Shown piece after piece: positions 34,439-49,400 of a stretch of DNA of 64,000 nt. Position 1 is the stretch's first letter, and each line of letters starts with the position of its first letter. The notes beneath the pieces were generated by a model that was not told the DNA's origin, ran no database searches, and saw only the letters and a program-made list of their open reading frames with translations. Source of the DNA: Castor canadensis (Eukaryota > Chordata > Mammalia > Rodentia > Castoridae); NCBI RefSeq assembly GCF_047511655.1, contig NC_133389.1, positions 29,859,501 to 29,923,500 of the forward strand, in the 5' to 3' direction. A program made the translations under genes and the position numbers.

Positions 34439-37400
34439 AGAGTATGGTTTCATTGATTCTTATTTTATTTAATGGCTATTAGGTTACCATCATTATTAAT
34501 CTTTTTTTTTTTTTTTGTGGTTTGAACTCAGAGACTTTATCTTGAGCCACTCCACCAGCCCTATTTTGTGATGGTTTTTTTGAGATAGGGTCTTGGAAAA
34601 ACTTTGCCTGGGCTGGCTTCCAACCACGATCCTCCTGATCTCTGCTTCCTTAGTAGCCAGGATTACAGGCGTGAGCCGCTGATACCTGACATGATCATTA
34701 TTAATCTTGAAGCTCAATTTTTTTTTAGATTTTGACAGTAGGGTGCTCCTTTAAACTGGACCCTATCTCTCTTTGGCACTGAGCACTTGCTTGCTTTCTG
34801 GCACAAGATGTTACAGGTTTTTTTTTTTTTGGTTTGAAAACTTACTTTTTTGTTACAGGCTTAATAGGCCATTTCCCTGCCCTCATCCTAAAATCTGCCA
34901 TTTCTTCAGAGTCCTGGCTCCTTTAAGTAGAGAACAGCATTTAGAAACTAAGACTCGTGCTTGGGGCACACTGACTGCCCCTTTGTCATCATTGATTGTA
35001 GGATCTCTCAACAGACAGAGCTAGGAAATATATTCCTGCAAAATGATAACTCCGAGTCCATTTCATCACCATGGGGTTATTCTGGCCTTCCTTTGCTTGG
35101 TGTAGTTTTCACTCCCAGTGATGTGTAGGTAAGTGTTTAATATCCCCCAGGCATAAACATTCTGATTTTCAGCACATGCTAACATCCATGGTATAAAAGC
35201 TTCTTCCACTCAGATGACAGAGGTTCCTGCCAGAAATCCTAGCTACTTGGGAGGCTGAGATCGAGAGGATCATGGTTTGAGGCCAGTCTGAGCAAATAGT
35301 TTGCAAGACCACATCTTCAAAACCACCACAGCAAAATGGAGTGGAGGGGTGGCTCAAGCTGCAGAGCGCCTGCTTTGCAAGTGTGAAGCCCTGAGGTAGG
35401 CGTGAGGCCCTGAGCTCAAACTCCAGTACTGCCAAAAGAAAAAAACAAAACAAAACCCAAAAAGCTACCAACATGACAGTAGTGAATGAGGAATCAGGAA
35501 GAGGTGTGCACAGGTGGTTCTTACCAAATAGCATGAGCTAACTCATGGCATCGTTCCTCTTTCGGAGAGAAACCTGGTTCCTGTTTTCCACAATATATTT
35601 ATATTTACTCATTTCCTCAGTCCCTAGATACATAGAAAGCAGTTTCAGAATCACTAGCAATGAAATTGTGAAAAGCAAGTTTGATATTTGTACTTATGTC
35701 TGTCTTAGGTTAAGAGTACATAGTTAAATTGAGTTAATTGCCTCATTCAGTGGATGTTTGTTGAAGTATTAAAAATTGAATATTCATTGTATAATAAAGC
35801 CAGTAAAATGTAAACACACACACACAAAGAGTACATAGTCAAGATACTGCATCCAAAGTTACTTGGATTACTTCTCTTCTTTTTCTTCGATGGTCATTAA
35901 AATGTAGTTGGGAGCCAGATGTGGTAGTTCATGTCTATAATCCCAGCTCTTGGGAGACAGAGGCTGCCTAGCAAGTTCAAGGCCAATTTGAGCTACACAG
36001 TGAGACCCTGTCTCAAAAAAGGCAAGGGTTGGGGGTGTAACTTAGAGTGCTTGCCTAGCTTGTTCAAGGCTCTGGGCTTGATCCCCAGCACTGAAAAAAA
36101 AAAAAAAAAGTTGGTTCATCTGTTTCTGCTTATAGTCTATTTTAGAGTTTCTCTCATCCTTGTTGGTCTGTTTCCAGTTTTTCTCCATTTAAAATGTTAG
36201 TATTATTTCAAGTCAGAACTACTTTAAAAAGTCTGTGCAGAGAAGTGTCATCTTCACTCATTCCTTCTGTACCAGCTCTTTTCCCTATCTTTTTTACTGC
36301 GACTTGCAGTTGTCACTTTAAGTGACTAATTTCATCCATTTCTGGTTTATTCTTCCAGTGTTTCTTTTCACACAGGTGAGCAGATCCGTCTGTTCTCTCA
36401 TTGTCTCTTCCTCCCTCTCTCCTTACCCTCTCTCCCTCCCTCCCTGGTGGAACTGGAGTTTGAACTTAGGGCTTCTTGCTCACAAAGCAGGCGATCTACC
36501 ACTTGAGCCACACCTCCACCTCCTCTTCTTATATAAAAGGCAGCACCTGTATAGAAAGACCACAAAGTCTGGAATCATGTGTCTTATTTTGCTTTTTTTT
36601 TTTTTTAAGAACTGCATCTCCTGGAACACTTCTGGGACAAAACAGTGACATAGGCTTATTCTGTGAGAACCAGAAATGTGAATCACCCAAATCAGTGCAT
36701 CGAGGATGGATGGATGTGTAGGAATTGATAGGAGTGCTGGTTTAATGCACCATGTTCACAGCTGTTTTGCATAATGCATTAAAGCAGGCATTGCTACTTA
36801 AGTACAGTATGTTGAACGTATCATGTCATTAAATGTGTCATGTTTTTTAAGGTAATAGCCATAAGTCATTCATTATAGATATTTGAATGCCTGCGTTTCA
36901 GATTTTATGGCTACTCTGAAGTTACTTTTTTTTTGGTATTTTGAGACAAGGTCTTGCAATGTAGCCCAGGCTGGCCTCGAAGTGACAATCCCCCTGCCTT
37001 TGCCTCTGAGTGCTGGGATTACAGACATGCTCTACCATTCCCAGCCCTGGTCTCTGTACTTTAAATTACATTTGTAAATGGTTATTGTTGACAAAAAAGA
37101 AAGCTACTGCTTTTTTGTATATTTAATTCAGTTCTTATAAAGAGTTCTTTTTAGTTTGATAATCTCAGATTTTCTAAGCAGATACTTGAACTTGACAATT
37201 TCTAATGTTTTTGTTTCTGTATGAAGTGAGAAGATGGGAAAGACATTTTCTGGAAAGGGAAGACCTTTAGGGGACCTCAGCACTGTGCTGACTTTTTTCT
37301 TTCAATATTCACTGGGGAAGCTGTGTAGACTGCTAGGAACGTCCTGTGGCCACGAAGGTCATCAGGCCCGTGTTAGGAGCCTGTGGCAGGGTGGAGTCCT

Positions 37401-40400
37401 CATCAGCTGTGGCTTTGGCACAAATGTCAGAAGCAGCTGAGCTGTTTGCACCCGGCATGGGGCAGGGCACTGGCTGGCTTCCCAGTGTCCTCCTAACACC
37501 CTTCAAATTTCTCCATGGCTGCTCCAGTTTCAGCCCCTGCTGACTGGGAGCTGTGGCCAAGGTTCTCAGATTTTGTGGAGAAAGTTTGCGTCTTTTCTTT
37601 TCTGTTTTGCCTGGGTTGGAATGCTGTCTTCCAAATTCTGACCATCTAGTATCTCCTTTTTATATCACAGAAATCCCTACAAATCTCCAGTTTCATCATT
37701 GGGTCTTTTCCTATTTCCATTGTTGCTGTGGCTTGGGGTTCAGAAGTGATAAACAAGTGTCATTTGCTGTTAAGGGATGGAAGGAGAGAGAACGTCTTCA
37801 GGTTATATATTTCAGGAAATTTGGAAAATACAGAAGAGTTCAAAGAAGAGAACTACTTTTAACATTTTGGTGCATTTTTTCCTCCTCTTTTTCCCCCCAA
37901 TGGGTTCTTGCAGGGCACAGTACTTTTTTGGGTTCTGTTTTCACTTATTTGCAATCCTGTGAAGTTACCTTTTTCATTGATCTGTTGTCTTGAAGAGGAG
38001 GGACATTTAGATGGGTGAAAATGTCACCTGTGGCTCTAGCTGATATAGGGCTGGGGATGTTGTAGGAGTGAGGTGACAAACTGTGCTTGTAGAACAACAA
38101 TGCTGGAGCAGGAACTGAGGTGGGAATGAATTCTTGCCTTCAAAATTCACTGTATTGTTTTAGAGAAGGTTGAAGGACGTGACCATCATAATGACTTCGA
38201 CCTTGGTCTTCAGAGAACGTGATGAAGACCCAGATAGCAGTTTTCATCTGTCTTGCTGAGGTTTCTCTGAGGACACCTCACCAGCTGAGTCCCAGATGAC
38301 AACACACATATTTTTGAGGAGCTAACAGGCTATTCATTTATTTCACTGTTGTCTGCTTTCAATGAAAAAAACAATTCACAAGGCCAAACACATTCTTTTG
38401 GTTATATGAATAGTCTTGAGAAAAAAATTTTAATTTAAGACCACGTCATCCTTATCCGGGTGCTGGTGGCTCACGCCTGTAATCCTAGCTATTCAGGAGG
38501 CAGAATCAGGAGGATCATGGTTTGAAGCCACCCCTGGGCAAATAGTTTTCGAGACCCTATCTTGAAAAACCCATCACAAAAAAGGGCTGACAGATGTCTC
38601 AAGGGGTAGAGTGCCTATCTATCAAGCATGAGACTGTGAGTTCAAACCCCAGTGCCACCAAAAAAATAAAAAGACTATGTCATCCTTTGTGCTTTGGTCT
38701 GTGAAGCACTTGACAAATTCAAAGCACATTATCTCTTAATCCTTCCCACAATCCCCACTTTCCAATCTAGTTAGTCAACACTAACAGTTTGAACTATTTG
38801 CTGAAAGTCACATAGCTTGTAAATGGTAGAACTGGGACTCAGAGTCAAGTTTGGCATTAAAGCCTGTGTGCTTTGCAGGAAATGGACAAAAAATTACATA
38901 GGGTTTGTGCTCAAACAAGAGCAGCTATGTGGCCAACTGGTTTAAGGACAGAGTTTTGTCTGTGTCAGAATACAGATCTTCAGCCTCAGTTTCTTGTCCT
39001 GTAAAATGAAGGTAACAGTGATAGATGTGCTATAGGGTAATTTTAGGAATTAAACAAGATATTCCATATAAAATACTTAATAGGCTGTTTGACACACAGC
39101 AAGTGCTCAATGTATATTAAATATAATTAATATTAATCAATGATAATTCATCCCTATTGCAGAATTGAACCATTTGGTTTTACCTCTTTGGTGGACAAGA
39201 AGCAGGAAAGAGCTGAGTGTCGGTGGCTCACGCCTGCAATCTTAGCTACTCAGGAGGAAGAGATCAGGAGGTGTTCGGTTCAAAGCCAGCCCAGGCAAAT
39301 AGTTCGAGAGACCCTGTCTTGAAAAACCCATCACATAAAAGGGCTGGTGGAGTGGGTCAAGGTGTAGGTCCTAGGTTCAAGCCCCATTACAGCAAAAAAG
39401 AAAAAAAAATGGAAGAAAGAAAGATTAAGGTTGAAAGCATAGGGAAGTAAAACAGATACCTCAACCTTTATGCCGGGTCTAGTGTCGTCTTAGGGCTCTT
39501 CATATGTAACTGAGAGATTTGGATAATATCGCTGGCGGACCGTTAAAATGGCTCCTTGTGGTTGGAGGCAGTGATAAGGAGAACTCTGCTTCCTATGATC
39601 TAGGATCTCGTTTTCCCACCTGTAAAACATGGAAACAGTGCATACACTGTGTCTGTGGAACATGTTGTGATCCTTTAATGCAAAGTGCTGCACACTTGTG
39701 CACCTGTGACCAGGTCTCAAACACATGCAGTCTTTGTACGGGATGCAAAGCAACTGGCCTCCCCTACTTCCTGTAGCTTTCTCTGGCCTTACAAAAGGCA
39801 TCAATGCCAATTTACATGTTTCATTCAAAACTGGAGGGTTTTTTTTTATTGTTTTATTATTCATATGTGCATACAAGGCTTGGGTCATTTCTCCCCTCTG
39901 CCCCCACCCCCTCCCTTACCACCCACTCCACCCTCTCCCGCTCCCCCCCTCAATACCCAGCAGAAACTATTTTGCCCTTATCTCTAATTTTGTTGTAGAG
40001 AGAGTATAAGCAATAATAGGAAGGAACAAGGGGTTTTGCTGGTTGAGATAAGGATAGCTATACAGGGAGTTGACTCACATTGATTTCCTGTGCATGTTTG
40101 TTACCTTCTAGGTTAATTCTTTTTGATCTAACCTTTTCTCTAGTTCCTGGTCCCCTTCTCCTACTGGCCTCAGTTGCTTTTAAGGTATCTGCTTTAGTTT
40201 CTCTGCGTTAAGGGCAACAAATGCTAGCTAATTTTTTAGGTGTCTTACCTATCCTCACCCCTCCCTTGTGTGCTCTCGCTTTTATCATGTGCTCAAATCC
40301 AGTCCCCTTGTTGTGTTTGCCCTTGATCTAATGTCCACATATGAGGGAGAACATATGATTTTTGGTCTTTTGGGCCAAGCTAACCTCACTCAGAATGATG

Positions 40401-43400
40401 TTCTCCAATTCCATCCATTTACCAGCGAATGATAACATTTCGTTCTTCTTCATGGCTGCATAAAATTCCATTGTGTATAAATACCACATTTTCTTAATCC
40501 ATTCGTCAGTGGTGGGGCATCTTGGCTGTTTCCATAACTTGGCTATTGTGAATAGTGCCGCAATAAACATGGGTGTGCAGGTGCCTCTGGAGTAACCTGT
40601 GTCACATTCTTTTGGGTATATCCCCAAGAGTGGTATTGCTGGATCAAATGGTGGATCAATGTTTAGCTTTTTAAGTAGCCTCCAAATTTTTTTTCCAGAG
40701 TGGTTGTATGGAGGTTTTAAAATGAAATGCAAACCACAGAGTTTCTCTAGCCTTTCTTTTTCTTTTTTTCCCCTCAGTAGAACTGGGGTTTGAGCTCAGG
40801 GCTTCTTGCTTATAAAACAGGTGCTCTACTGCTTGAGCCACACCTCCAGTCCATTTTGCTTTGGTTATTCAGAGATGGGATCTAGTGAACTATTTGCCTG
40901 GGGTGACCTCAAAACATAATCCTCCCAATCTCAGTCTCCCAAGTAGCTAGGATGACAGGCGTGAGCCACTGATGCCCAGTTCTAGCCTCTTCTTTGCACT
41001 TTTCTGACATCATTCTCTTACCTCCCCATTCTATTGCCTTCTCTGGTTTCTTCTTGTAAGCTCCTCCAGACAGGAACCACGATGTCCCTTTTAACTTTTA
41101 TGTTTCCTATGGTAGCAGAACTGCATTGCAGCCATTTGCAAAGAGTATAACACAGTGACGATTCTGATACCACACCCCCGCTTGGGAATCCGCAGGTCTG
41201 GGCTGGGATTGTTTAATGAGCTGCCTGGGTGATTGAGCCCAGGTGGTTCTTGGAGTCTGTGGGTAGCAGACATCCTGATCGATGTAGCCCAAAAGCAAAC
41301 GTGAGGGTGCTCAGAGCACCTGTACAGCCGTTATGGTGGCTTTGAAGACTGAGGGTCTTGTTTGCTTCTCCCCTGCTCTCTGTGCCTCCTGCCCAAAGGC
41401 CACATGATAGAAGAAGTGGGAAAGGAGCATAGAAACAAGTCCTCAGTGCCCCGGCTGCGTAGGAAGGAGGAATGTGGTACGTGTGCTGCGAAGACTGAGT
41501 GAACGCCCACCTGAGTGCTGGAGCTGGGGTGGGAGCTGGCAGGCAGTGATGTTGTCTTCCACCTGTAGCTCATGGGCCCTGTTTCCTCTGAGGCTCCCCC
41601 TCCACCCACCACCCCCCCGGCCAGTTCACAGCAGTACTGTTTTTATCATTCTTTGGCCCACACACCTGCTTCGTGTGGCACACATGTGCTCCCTGCTGAT
41701 GCTGGCAAGGTTTTTTGGTTTTGTTTTGTTTTTCTGGTACTGGGGTTTGAACTAAGGGCCCCCCCTTTTTTTGGCAGCACTGGGGTTTAAACTTAGGGCC
41801 TCATGTTTGCTAGGCAGGCACTCTACCACTTGAGCCACTCTGCCAGCCTGATATAGTCTGCTTATTTTACTATTTACTTTTGGTGGTATTGGGGTTTGAA
41901 CTCAGGGCCTGTGCCTTGAGCCACTCCACCAGCCCTTTTTTGTGATGGGTTTTTTGTTAGATAAGGTCTTGAAAACTATTTGCCTATTTGAGGTGACTTC
42001 AAACTGCAATCCTCATGATCTCTGCCTCCTGAGTAACTAGGATTACAGGCGTGAGCCACTGGCATTGGAGGGCAAGTTTTTTTGTTTCAAAAAATTTTTA
42101 AGAGGCTTCATAGCAAAAGTAGTAAGCCATCAACCAAAACTTGAGTGCTCCTTGCCTTTTTTATAATTTAAGCATTGTTAAACCTTGAGCTGGGGAGTTT
42201 GCAGGTGCTTGGATCTGCTGTCAGTGGTCACCTAGCAGCCCCAGCCCTGCCCACTGCCTTCCAGCTTCTCCTGATCACTTTGCCCCTGTCTCCTTTCCCT
42301 TCTTTCTTCTCATCTCCCTGCTTTATCCAGGACTCCATTCCTTCTGGTGACTGCTTCTCTCTTCTTATTCCTCTGAATCCTAAGTTTTTTCTTTTAATTT
42401 TTTTGAGGTGTAACGTATAGATGATAACATGTACAGATCAGCAAGTTTTTTGAAATTGCATATGACCACACAACCATGCGCTCACCTGTGTAGAGATGTC
42501 TTTATAGGAATATCTTTATAGGGTTGTGGGCTGCCTGTGCACTTCTATCATGTTACAAAGTCCCCTCCCAGTCATTTCCAGTGATTTTTTCCTTGACTCT
42601 CACACCATTGCTGTTCTTATTTGTTTTACCATAGCTTCATCTCGCTTGTCCTATGAATTCATATAAATTGAACCATGCAATAGGTTTTTTTTTGTGCCTC
42701 CTATCTTTCACTCAGCATAATGGTTTTGAGATCCATCCACGTTGGGTTTTTTTTATCAGTAGTCCTTTCCTTTTTATTGCTGAGTAGTATTCCATGGTAT
42801 GAATATAACACAAATTATTTATTCATTCACCAGTTGCTAGACATTTGGGTTGTTTCTAGTTTTGAATGACTTCAGATAAAATTCCTACAAATGTTATTAT
42901 TTTATTTTATTTTTATGACCTGCGAATGTTCTTATAGAAGTCTTTTTTCACTTAGGTAAATGCTTAGGAATAGAACTTTGGCTTACAGGTCATGTATGTA
43001 CATGCTTAGCTTTCTGGAGCAATGCAAGCCTTTTAAAAAACAATTGTACCATTTTATTCTCGTATTTATAGTGTATGAGAGTTCTGGTCTTAGCATCCTT
43101 GCCTCTTGACTTTTTCTTATTTTTTAATTTAGTTTGTTTTGAGACAGAGTCTCACTATGTAGCTCAGGCTGACCTTGAGCTCATTAGCCTCCTACCTCAT
43201 CTTCCTGAGTGTTGAGATGACAGGTGCTCACCACCATACCTGGTGCAAGGTTTTGATGAAGCCCAGGTTTTCACTTCAGTTCATGGTTTTTGTAACCTCT
43301 CTAAGACATCTTTTCCTAAAGATTTGCTAAATACCTCAAACTATCTGGTCTCTTTCTGACAACTTCAAGTTCTCAAAGGTGTTTTCTTCTAAAAAAAATA

Positions 43401-46400
43401 TATTTTAGGACCAGGTGCCGATGGCTCATGCCTGTAATCAGGAGGCAGAGATCAGGAGGATCTAGTTTGGAAGCCAGCCCTGGGCAAATAGTTCACAAGA
43501 CCCTATCTTGAAAAAACCCATCACTAAAAAAGGCCTGGTAGAGTGACTCAAGTGGTAGAGTCCTGCCTAGCAAGCTTGAGGCCCTGAGTTCAAACCTAGC
43601 ACCTCAAAACCCAAAAAAACATCTTTTAGTTTTACATTTGAATCCATGATCAATTTCAGGTTAATATCTGTATATAGTGTGAGGAAGACTAGAGGCTCTT
43701 TCCTCTACAGATTTATGCTGTTGTTCTGGGTCCACCATCCCCCACTGAACAGCCTTGGCACCTTTGGTGAAAGCCCATTGGTCATAGACAAATGAGTTTA
43801 TTTCTGGATCCTTTTCTGTTCCATCGTCTACTTGGCCCAATTCTGTAACTTCGTGGAAAATTTTCAAGTCAGGTGGTGTGAGCCCTACAACTTTGTTTTT
43901 CTTTAAAATTGTTTTTTTGTGTGTGTGTGTGTGTGTGTCTATTTTAGGTCTTTTGTAATTCTTTATAATTTTTAGGCCCAATTTACAGAACAGACTTTTG
44001 GGATTTTGATGGGATTATGATGAATCTATAGATGAACTTGAGGAAAACTGATTATTCTAACAATATTTACTTTCCAACCCCCACGCACAGTATATGTGTA
44101 CCTTTATTTAGGTCTTCTTTCATGAATGCTTTGTTTTGTTTTGTTGAAATCAGGGCCTTATTTAGCCAGCACTCTGTTTTCTGAAAGAGTTTGAGTGACT
44201 AGTGTTATCCCTTTTCCTCAAATAGTTGACAGAATCCAACAGTGAATTAATTCATCTGGGTCTAATGTTTCATTGTGAGAAGGCTTTATGTATTCATTTT
44301 CCTTAGAGATGTAGGATTATTCAGATATCTTTCTTCTTAAGTTAGTTTTGGTCATTTGCTTTTTAGAAATTTCACTGTAGTTTGTAATATTCCTTTTTTT
44401 TTTTTTGAGAAAGAGTCTCACTCTGTAGCCCAGGCTGGCCTTAACTCTTGATTCTCCTACTGTGGCCTCTAGAGTGTTGGGATTACAGGTGTGCACCACC
44501 ACGGATCCCTTATTCTTATATTCTATATCAATATATATTTTATTCTTAGATTCTATATCAGTATAGAATCTATACTGATTGAAAACTGTGTTGGTGTTCC
44601 CTTTTTCATCCTGGTAATTGATGATTTGTATTTGTTGTCTTTCTCTTGTTTTTGGTCAATCTAGTTTGCCAATTTTATTAAACTATTCAAAGGACTCATC
44701 TTTCACTTCATTCCTTTTCTCTGTTTGTCATTTCTATCTCATTGTATTCCACTATTTTTACTTCCTTTTTTGTACTTACTACAGGTTTTATTTGCCCTTC
44801 TTTTCCTAGCTACTTAGAGTAAAAGTGCCAGTCACTCATTTAAAACCATTTTTTAATTTAAGAGCTATGCATTTTTCCTATTTTGCCATGTCTCATACAT
44901 AAATTTTGACGTTATTTTTTTCAATGCCAATTGGTTTGGAATAGTTTTTAATTTCTCATGAGATTCCTAGCCATCTTTTTATTTAGGGTACTGGGGTTTG
45001 AACTCAGGGCCTCATGCTTGCTAGGCAGGCACTCTACTGCTTGAGCCACTCCACTAGCCCTGTTCTGTGTTGGTTTTTTTCAAGATAGGGTCTCCTGAGC
45101 TACTTTCCAGGGCTGGCCTTAACCTTGATCCTCCTGATCTGCCTCCTGAGTAGCTAGGATTACAGGCATGAGCCACTGGCACTGGCTGATTCCTATTCAT
45201 TTTAGAAGACTGAATTTAAATCTTATTTCTTCTTTTCTTTAATGACCCTAGCCTATCCCCTTTTGCTATGGCATTCATTACATATTTTCTCTCTATAATC
45301 TTACATATGATCTTAGTCTTCAGTTTTGCTTGTGCATACATGTTTGTTTTATGTGCATGTCTTTTACTGACTCTCCAAATGAATGGCTGGCTCCCTAATG
45401 ACAAGAACTCTACCCCAAGCTGGCTTTATAAGCTTTTTAGTACTTTGTATGTAGTTGGTATGAAATTAACTGATGTCTTGAGCACATTAATGTGAATTGT
45501 ACTGTGAATGATAAAGTTTATGCATATTCAAATACCCAAATAAGGAGTTAACTAATTTTTTTTTTGTGTCTGTGTGTGTGACTGGAATTTAAACTTAGGG
45601 CTTTCCAATTGTGAAGCAGGCACCCTACTGCTTGAGGCAAACCTCCAGCCCAAGTTAACTAATCTATAAAAAAGATGACAATTCATGATGTAAAACAGTA
45701 TATGCTCAGAGCCCAATGATAGGAATAGGCATAAACATTCCAGGCATTCAGAATAGGCAGAGGGGTTAGTAGGAAAAATTATTTGAGGAAGACTTCAGAG
45801 GAGAAATGGGATTTGAACAGGCCTGGAAACAGAAGTAGAATGTAGTTGAAGATGCCATTCTCATTGGAAAAAGCATGTACAAAGATCTTGGGATAGAAAT
45901 ACATGTTCTCTTGGAGACAAGGAAAGAGACCAGTGTGGGAAAAGCTGGGAGAGTGAAGTGTGAGATGTGCTACAGATGACTTTGATTATCAAGCTGAGGA
46001 TATTGAAATATGAGCTTGATATACTCACTTCCAATGGAAGATTTGTGCTGCTGTCTTGGTACCCATGCATCTTGGTACATCTCAGACTGTGTGTGCTTTC
46101 CTCTTTCTTATGTGCCCCCCCTAGTCTGAGTTCTGCCAGTCAGCTTACCACCCATGATCTCTGAAGTAGCATAGGCAGAATTTTACAGGCTAAATCCTCA
46201 ACCACTTTGAATATGGCCTTGGGCACTTGTCTTCTCCTGGGGATTTCATTTCTTCTCTACTTCTTTCTTGGTTTCCTTTCTCCCTCGTTTCAAATAAATG
46301 ACTGGGCAGCAATTCTGTTTTGTTTTTAAGGCTTACAGCTGGGAGGTCTGGTGTTTGGTTGTGTTTCTGGGAAACTGGTTTAGCTCTAGTACCCGCCCCT

Positions 46401-49400
46401 CTCAGAGTATCTACACCCTTAATTAAGAAAAGGGAAATCATCTCTCAAATAAACATCATAAGACAAAAGTCAAGCATCTTTTCCTGGGAGGACCCAAGAC
46501 ATCTGTCTATAAACCCATGTTGACACTGACCCTTTGTTACTCGTTCATTCACTCACTCAGGAACCTTTTTTCCATTGTTCTCTTCTGTTTTATCTGACTA
46601 ACACTAAAACAGGCATTTTCATCCTGCATATCTTTACTGTAGGCCTTTGATGTGTATAACACGGAGATAAATTTTTTTTGGGGGGGATGGGTGCAGTCTA
46701 AGTTTTGAATGAAGCCTCAGATACTTGCAGTAGAGTTGGAACAGAAAAGCTTCTCTCATGGGTGATAACCAGCATCAAATTCTAATGCTGGGTACTTTGA
46801 GAACCTAGAGTGAGGAGTTGGGGCTACTCAGAAAAGATTTCCAGAAAACTTGAAGGGAGAGGGACTGGCTTTGGGTTTGAGAATGGATGGTGTAAGCCCC
46901 ACATTGCAGGGGGCAGTGAGATGCTCACTTGGCTAAGCCAGAGGGATCTGTAGGAAGGTGGATGCTTGAGGCTGGGCTAGAGGCTGTTTCTTTGGACTTC
47001 CCAAGGTCTAAATCTACACAAACAATAGTCACAAAGCTAGAATCCAACATTTCTAGCTTAGATTTATTTATTATGCTTACATAAATTTATGATACTTACA
47101 TAAATCCATTAGAAAGGCAATATGAGTTATGTTCATTTATGTGCCCAAATCCATTTTGAAATCAGCCTCAGGCCTTGGTCCCGTTGGGTGCTTCTGGGAC
47201 ACTATTGGCTCAGCCAGGCCATCATGAGTTGCAGCAAATGGAAGAGAGCACATCTGCTCCCATAGGGTCCAGGACTGGGTAGAGAGGAGGTTTTAGAACC
47301 CCTTATCCTGTCCCCGGAACCATCATTCAAATGTCCTGGTGAAGTCACCATTCAAATGCCAGGACAAATTCAATTCCTAGAAAGCATGAACCTCAACCCA
47401 GGTGCTGAGCTTGTGACATAGGGTGTCACGTTTGTGGTGCCAATGTCGACCTGAGTTTGTGACATTGTTGCAGCAAAGAATTTACGGATGAGTCTAGTTA
47501 GGTGAGTTTATAAAAGTGTATTTAGCAAAGCAAAAAAGCAGGAAAAAAGCACATCCCAAAAGATTGGAGATGGGGACACATGAAATGAGTGTGAAGTCCT
47601 GTGTGTAAGGCATATTTATGAGGTGTAAGTCAGTCTAGGGGTCAAAGGACCTTATCTCTGTGTAAACACTTGTTTTTGTCAGTACAGGGGCCTGGACTCA
47701 GAACCTCAGGCTTGCTAGGCTCCACCTCTTGAGCCCCAGCCTCTTTTGCTTTGGTTATTTTTGAGATAGGGTCTTGCTTTATGCCTGGGCTGGCCTAGAC
47801 TTTGACCTTCCTATTTGTGCTTCCCTGTGTAGCTGGGATGACAGGCATGCACAACTGTGCCAGGTACTGGCTAAGATGAGGGGGTTTCGAGAACTTTTTT
47901 GCCCAGGTTGTCCTTGAATGGAGCTCTTCCACTTCCAAAATAGCTCGAGCCACCATGGTCAACCTCTATGCATATTCTTTTATTTTGGCAATCTGGAATG
48001 TTAATTATTTGTCATGACAACCCTTCTTTAACTGTATCTTATGATTTAAAAACTGGTAAGTTTGGGATTCTCAGAGGCCAAATCTCCTTAATTGACATAG
48101 GTGACATATGTTTGAGAATCTGCCAGGTACTTTCTTCTAGAAGTGTTTACTTAAGGGAGAAAATTCCATCATTAGGAGATATTTATTCTCCTTTGACAAG
48201 GTCTTCTTTTAGTCCAAGAATGAGATTTATCACAAGTTTTTCTGCAGATATTTATCTAGAATGTGCTTATCTAGAGCTCCAGGCAAGCCATTAGTGCAAG
48301 GTGAAAGCACTGCTAGCTGCTATAGCCCAATGGGGAGTGAGAGACTCTAAGTTCCTATGAAAGCAGTGTTTGTTCTTAGCTCCTGGCTCTCTTCCATAGG
48401 ACTCCCTCTGCAGACTGGGACAGGAGGGGAAGGGCTTCCTAGTCTGATCCACCTTGGCGGGGGGTGTAGTAGGTGAGTTTCAGAGCTCCAGGGCATATCC
48501 AGAGGTGACCTCAATAACCCAGTCTATTGGAATCTGAATCAAGCAACTCACTGTTTGCATTTGGGGTAGGAACCAAGGAACCATCCTCATTAGGGAACAC
48601 TTTGATACTTAAAAGCCATTAATTTGTTGGTTCAGGGAAGTAAAATGCCTTGATTTAAAAATGCACTGCAAGCTGGGCACTGGTTGCTCATGCCTGTAAT
48701 CCTAGCTACTCAGGAGGCAGAGATCAGGAGGATCATGGTTCGAAGCCAACTCAAGGCAAATAGTTCAGAGACCTTATCTGGGAAAAAAAAAACCCAATAT
48801 AAAAAAGGGCTTGAAGAGTGTCTCTAGTGGTAGAGAGCCTGCCTAGCAAGTGTGAGGCCCTGAGTTCAAATCTTAGTACCACAAAAAATAAATAATTAAA
48901 GTACTGTACCTGGAGCTATGGCTTGAGATCTTAGCCATCCTTAGAGAGCATAGGAGAATAAAATATGAAAAAATTCTAATTAAAAAGTTATTTTCTCCCA
49001 AATTGGGCCCAGGAGCTACATGGAGTGTGCTGGCTGCCGGACCCCCCTTCATGCTTCCCAGTGTGCAGAGGACACTTTTCTCCCACTCTGCAGCCTGCTT
49101 CCTGCCTCCTAGCTCAGAATTGCTTGCCTTTTGCAGAGATACCCTGGGCTCTCCAGAGGGCTAACTGGCTGTGGGAAGATTTCAGGGTCATGCTTGGTGG
49201 CAAGTTTAAGTACAAAACCCCCTGGTTAAAATATACCTGTAGCATACTTTGTTTCCATTCAGCATTGTGAAGACACACATGGCAGGAGGCTGGAGTGGGC
49301 TCCTGGCTCCTTCTCTCCTGACCTGACTTAGGTGTAAGTGGAGGCTGGGAGAGAGATGGGTCCCACCTCTCCTTCATCCATCCATGTGTCTCTCAGTCCT

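Larger units (their letters stand above)
42390..44985 (-). mobile_element. Ancient L1M-type ORF2 region (antisense), about 2 kb net, with nested SINEs
   Basis: Collinear blocks of old L1 ORF2 and 3' region: TATTGCTGAGTAGTATTCCA (42775), GTTGCTAGACATTTGGGTTG (42833), TTTACATTTGAATCCATGAT (43631), CAAATGAGTTTATTTCTGGA (43790), TGGGATTTTGATGGGATTAT (44000) and ATTTATTTAGGTCTTCTTTC (44104), with later ORF2 text to about 44980. Minus-strand relics such as PEINSFVYDQ are visible. All frames are broken. It is interrupted at 43123, 43410 and 44391, with a GT repeat at 43919. Confidence 0.75.

Noticed and set aside
43661-43981. 106-codon minus-strand frame as a gene
   Set aside because: It is a decayed piece of L1 ORF2 running into a GT repeat (Thr-His repeats).
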